Source: Microthrixaceae bacterium (lineage in GTDB: Bacteria > Actinomycetota > Acidimicrobiia > Acidimicrobiales > Acidimicrobilacustridaceae). From it: DNA of 7,990 nt. This document shows, piece by piece, positions 6,166 to 7,990 of this stretch. The position numbers were made by a program, and so were the translations under genes. Position 1 is the first letter of the stretch. Every line of letters begins with the position of its first letter. Below the pieces are notes generated by a model. The model saw only the letters and a list, made by a program, of their open reading frames with translations, did no database searches and had not been told where the DNA came from. The stretch spans positions 1 through 7,990 of the forward strand of contig CANGMY010000055.1 in NCBI GenBank assembly GCA_947455015.1, in the 5' to 3' direction.

Positions 6166-7584
6166 ATGCCGCTGAAGTCCCCAACCGACGCTCCTCGCTC
6201 TGACCTCCTTGTGATGTTCGGCGCCTCTGGCGATCTGGCCAAGAAGAAGCTCTTCCCCGCGATTTACCGACTCGAATGCCGCGGCCACCTTGGCATTCCC
6301 GTCATCGGCGTCGCTCTCGATGCCTGGACCGATGACGACCTCCGCAGCCATTGCCGCGAGTCCATCGCTGAAGCAGGCGAGGAATGGGACCAGGCCGCGT
6401 TCGATCGCCTTGCCTCGAAGATGTCCTACGTCAGCGGCGACTACTCCGACCCCGCCACATTCACCGAGCTTGCCCGGAAGGCCGGAGGCGCATGCCACCC
6501 CATCTTCCACCTCGCCATTCCACCGTCGTTGTTTGCAACGGTGGCGACTGGCATTGCCAACGCCGGAATGGCTGCAGGCGCCCGACTCATCATCGAAAAG
6601 CCCTTTGGCCGCGACTACGACTCTGCTGTCGCCCTCAATGCAACATTGCACGAGCACTTCTCTGAATCAGCAATCTTCCGAATCGACCATTTCGTCGGCA
6701 AGGAAGCATTGCGGAGTTTGTTGGTTACCCGGTTCGCGAACGCGATTGTTGAGCCATTGTGGAATCGCAACGTGGTCTCGTCAGTCAAGATCACGATGGC
6801 TGAGTCGTTTGGTGTCGAAGACCGCGGCTCGTTCTACGACTCCGTTGGTGCAATGCGCGATGTCATGCAGAACCATCTTTTGCAAATGGTTGCGTTGCTC
6901 GGCATGGAACAACCGGTCAACGAACATTCAAAAGCACTGCGCGACGAAAAAGGCAAAGTCCTTGAGGCGTGTCGCGTCGTCGACCCAAAGCACTTTGTTC
7001 GCGGTCAGTACAACGGTTATCTCGATGTACCTGGCGTAAAGCCAAACTCCGATACCGAGACCTACGCCGCGTTCCGCCTCGACATCGACTCACCGCGTTG
7101 GAGCGGAGTCCCGTTTTACTTACGAGCCGGTAAAGCGCTCGCTGAAACCGTCACCGAGATGACGATCGAATTCAAGAGCCCACCGCGTCCACTTTGGATT
7201 GACCATCACGATCACGTTCCGAATAATTCGATTCGCATCGAAGCAAAGCCGGAAAACTTTGCAGCCATTACGTGGCTTCACAAAGAACCCGGCGAGACGA
7301 TGATGCCTGAAGCGATCACCCTCGCTCCGCCTCCCGACGAGCGTCGCGATACTGGCCCCGAGCCCTACGAACTTCTCATTGAAGAAGCCATGAAGGGCGA
7401 CCCCACGCTATTCGCACGCGAAGACTCTGTTCTTGAATCGTGGCGCATCGTTGAACGAATCCTCACCGACTACCCACCGGTTGAACGCTACGAACAAGGC
7501 TCATGGGGACCTAGCTCTGCATCGAAACTTGTACGCAGCCACGGTGGCTGGCCGAGCGAACCTCCGATCAACTCACACTCGTGA
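6166..7584 (+). CDS. zwf: Glucose-6-phosphate dehydrogenase, short zwf1-like type
   Basis: A 472-residue cytosolic enzyme oxidising glucose 6-phosphate to 6-phosphogluconolactone, the entry to the oxidative pentose-phosphate pathway. The N-terminal nucleotide-binding motif is GASGDLA at 19-25, EKPFG is at 144-148, and the G6PDH signature RIDHFVGKE at 172-180. Asp174, His175, Lys145 and His237 (MQNHLLQ) match, with the same 62-residue spacing, the catalytic Asp177/His178/Lys148/His240 of the Leuconostoc enzyme. The C-terminal FYLRAGKAL and EQGSWGP are family-typical. It is shorter than the usual 490-510 residues and, from memory, resembles the M. tuberculosis Rv1121 (Zwf1) type rather than the opcA-linked type; no opcA follows. 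The segment after strand 2 reads GVALDAW where NADP-specific enzymes have Arg (E. coli Arg50). AGGGAG lies 5 nt before the ATG. Its stop overlaps the next gene by 4 bp (GTGA). Confidence 0.96.
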   Translation: MPLKSPTDAPRSDLLVMFGASGDLAKKKLFPAIYRLECRGHLGIPVIGVALDAWTDDDLRSHCRESIAEAGEEWDQAAFDRLASKMSYVSGDYSDPATFTELARKAGGACHPIFHLAIPPSLFATVATGIANAGMAAGARLIIEKPFGRDYDSAVALNATLHEHFSESAIFRIDHFVGKEALRSLLVTRFANAIVEPLWNRNVVSSVKITMAESFGVEDRGSFYDSVGAMRDVMQNHLLQMVALLGMEQPVNEHSKALRDEKGKVLEACRVVDPKHFVRGQYNGYLDVPGVKPNSDTETYAAFRLDIDSPRWSGVPFYLRAGKALAETVTEMTIEFKSPPRPLWIDHHDHVPNNSIRIEAKPENFAAITWLHKEPGETMMPEAITLAPPPDERRDTGPEPYELLIEEAMKGDPTLFAREDSVLESWRIVERILTDYPPVERYEQGSWGPSSASKLVRSHGGWPSEPPINSHS

Positions 7585-7990
7585 GCACCGTCGCGGAACA
7601 CCCGCTTCTCTATGTCGTTCGCCATGGCGCAACGGAATGGAGCACAAGCGGTCAACACACTGGGCGGACCGACATTCCTCTCCTTCCCGAAGGTGAAGAA
7701 CAGGCGCGCGCGGCTGGCACGCTTCTCAAAGGCATCGACTTTTCGCTTGTCCTTTGCAGCCCTATGCACCGCGCGCAACGAACCTGCGAACTTGCCGGCC
7801 TTCGCAATCAGGCCGTCATCGATGATGACCTTCACGAATGGGACTACGGCGACTACGAAGGCGTCACCACCCCAACGATCCGCGAATCGGTTCCCGGCTG
7901 GACGGTCTGGAATGGGACCTGCCCCAATGGCGAGACCATCGCACAGGTCGCAGCGCGCGCCGATCGGGTCATCGAACGAGTACGTGCCGA
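7581..7990 (+). CDS. Histidine phosphatase family protein, Shb17-like, 5' part (runs off right edge)
   Basis: GTG at 7581 opens a frame of 136 codons to the window edge. Features seen: the phosphohistidine motif RHG at 14-16 in LLYVVRHGATEWS; SGQHTGRTDIPLLPEGEEQA (23-42); SPMHRAQRT at 60-68 with the second phosphate-binding Arg; and HEWDYGDYEG at 85-94, whose Glu86 is in the place of the acid/base residue. The second catalytic His lies beyond the window. The run E-W-x-Y-G-D-Y-E-G and the later W-N-x-x-C-x-N-G-E-T are close to yeast Shb17 sedoheptulose-1,7-bisphosphatase as I remember it, rather than to phosphoglycerate mutase. The start overlaps the zwf stop (GTGA), so translation is coupled, and a sugar-phosphate substrate in the pentose-phosphate pathway is plausible. 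Generic acid phosphatase or phosphoglycerate-mutase-like activity is the alternative. Confidence 0.88.
   Translation, partial: MSTVAEHPLLYVVRHGATEWSTSGQHTGRTDIPLLPEGEEQARAAGTLLKGIDFSLVLCSPMHRAQRTCELAGLRNQAVIDDDLHEWDYGDYEGVTTPTIRESVPGWTVWNGTCPNGETIAQVAARADRVIERVRA

Noticed and set aside
5938..6657. A minus-strand open frame extending the first RCK gene upstream by 240 codons to 6657
   Set aside because: It is antisense to the 5' half of zwf, its translation is low-complexity and Cys/Gly-rich without domain features, and the RCK fold and a GGAGG define the start at GTG 5937. Codon bias of zwf explains the open antisense frame.
7488..7835. 115-codon minus-strand frame over the zwf end and the phosphatase start
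   Set aside because: It is antisense to two genes with clear catalytic motifs and has no recognisable domain of its own.

Overview
The window looks like chromosomal DNA from an actinobacterium of moderate-to-high G+C. The evidence is a mycothiol-dependent-isomerase family protein, a PGPGW membrane protein, a ceoB/ceoC-like pair of RCK (TrkA) proteins and a short zwf1-type glucose-6-phosphate dehydrogenase. A deep-branching class such as Acidimicrobiia is a guess from overall feel, not something shown. No mobile element, CRISPR array, tRNA or rRNA is visible, and coding density is high.

Layout from left to right. (1) The 5'-proximal 112 codons of a DUF2071/YqjF-like gene run off the left edge on the minus strand. 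It is divergent from a complete DinB-fold, mycothiol-dependent maleylpyruvate isomerase family gene (429-1157, plus). (2) Convergent to that is a minus-strand unit, 4348 to 1176. It holds a P-type (P2) cation ATPase and, overlapping it by ATGA, a small PGPGW membrane protein. (3) The 249-bp leader of that ATPase carries a clear yybP-ykoY Mn2+ riboswitch aptamer on the minus strand (about 4408-4524). The 3' strand of its closing helix is also an 8-nt perfect anti-Shine-Dalgarno for the ATPase start, which predicts Mn2+-induced translation. (4) Upstream lie two overlapping RCK/TrkA genes (5937 to 4598, minus). (5) A 228-bp divergent intergenic region separates them from zwf (6166-7584, plus). 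zwf overlaps by GTGA a histidine-phosphatase gene that runs off the right edge and resembles the Shb17 sedoheptulose-bisphosphatase-like group.

How the genes may work together. The central part is cation homeostasis: K+-transport regulators, then an ATPase under a Mn2+ sensor. The ATPase keeps only one canonical ion site (site II), as in SPCA/PMR1 Ca2+/Mn2+ pumps, so Mn2+ (or Mn2+/Ca2+) export is the best reading. The PGPGW protein is translationally coupled to it and would share the Mn2+ response. The right end is pentose-phosphate metabolism: G6PDH coupled to a sugar-phosphate phosphatase candidate. The most interesting items are the riboswitch with its visible switching helix, the membrane protein tied to the Mn pump, and the zwf-phosphatase pair.
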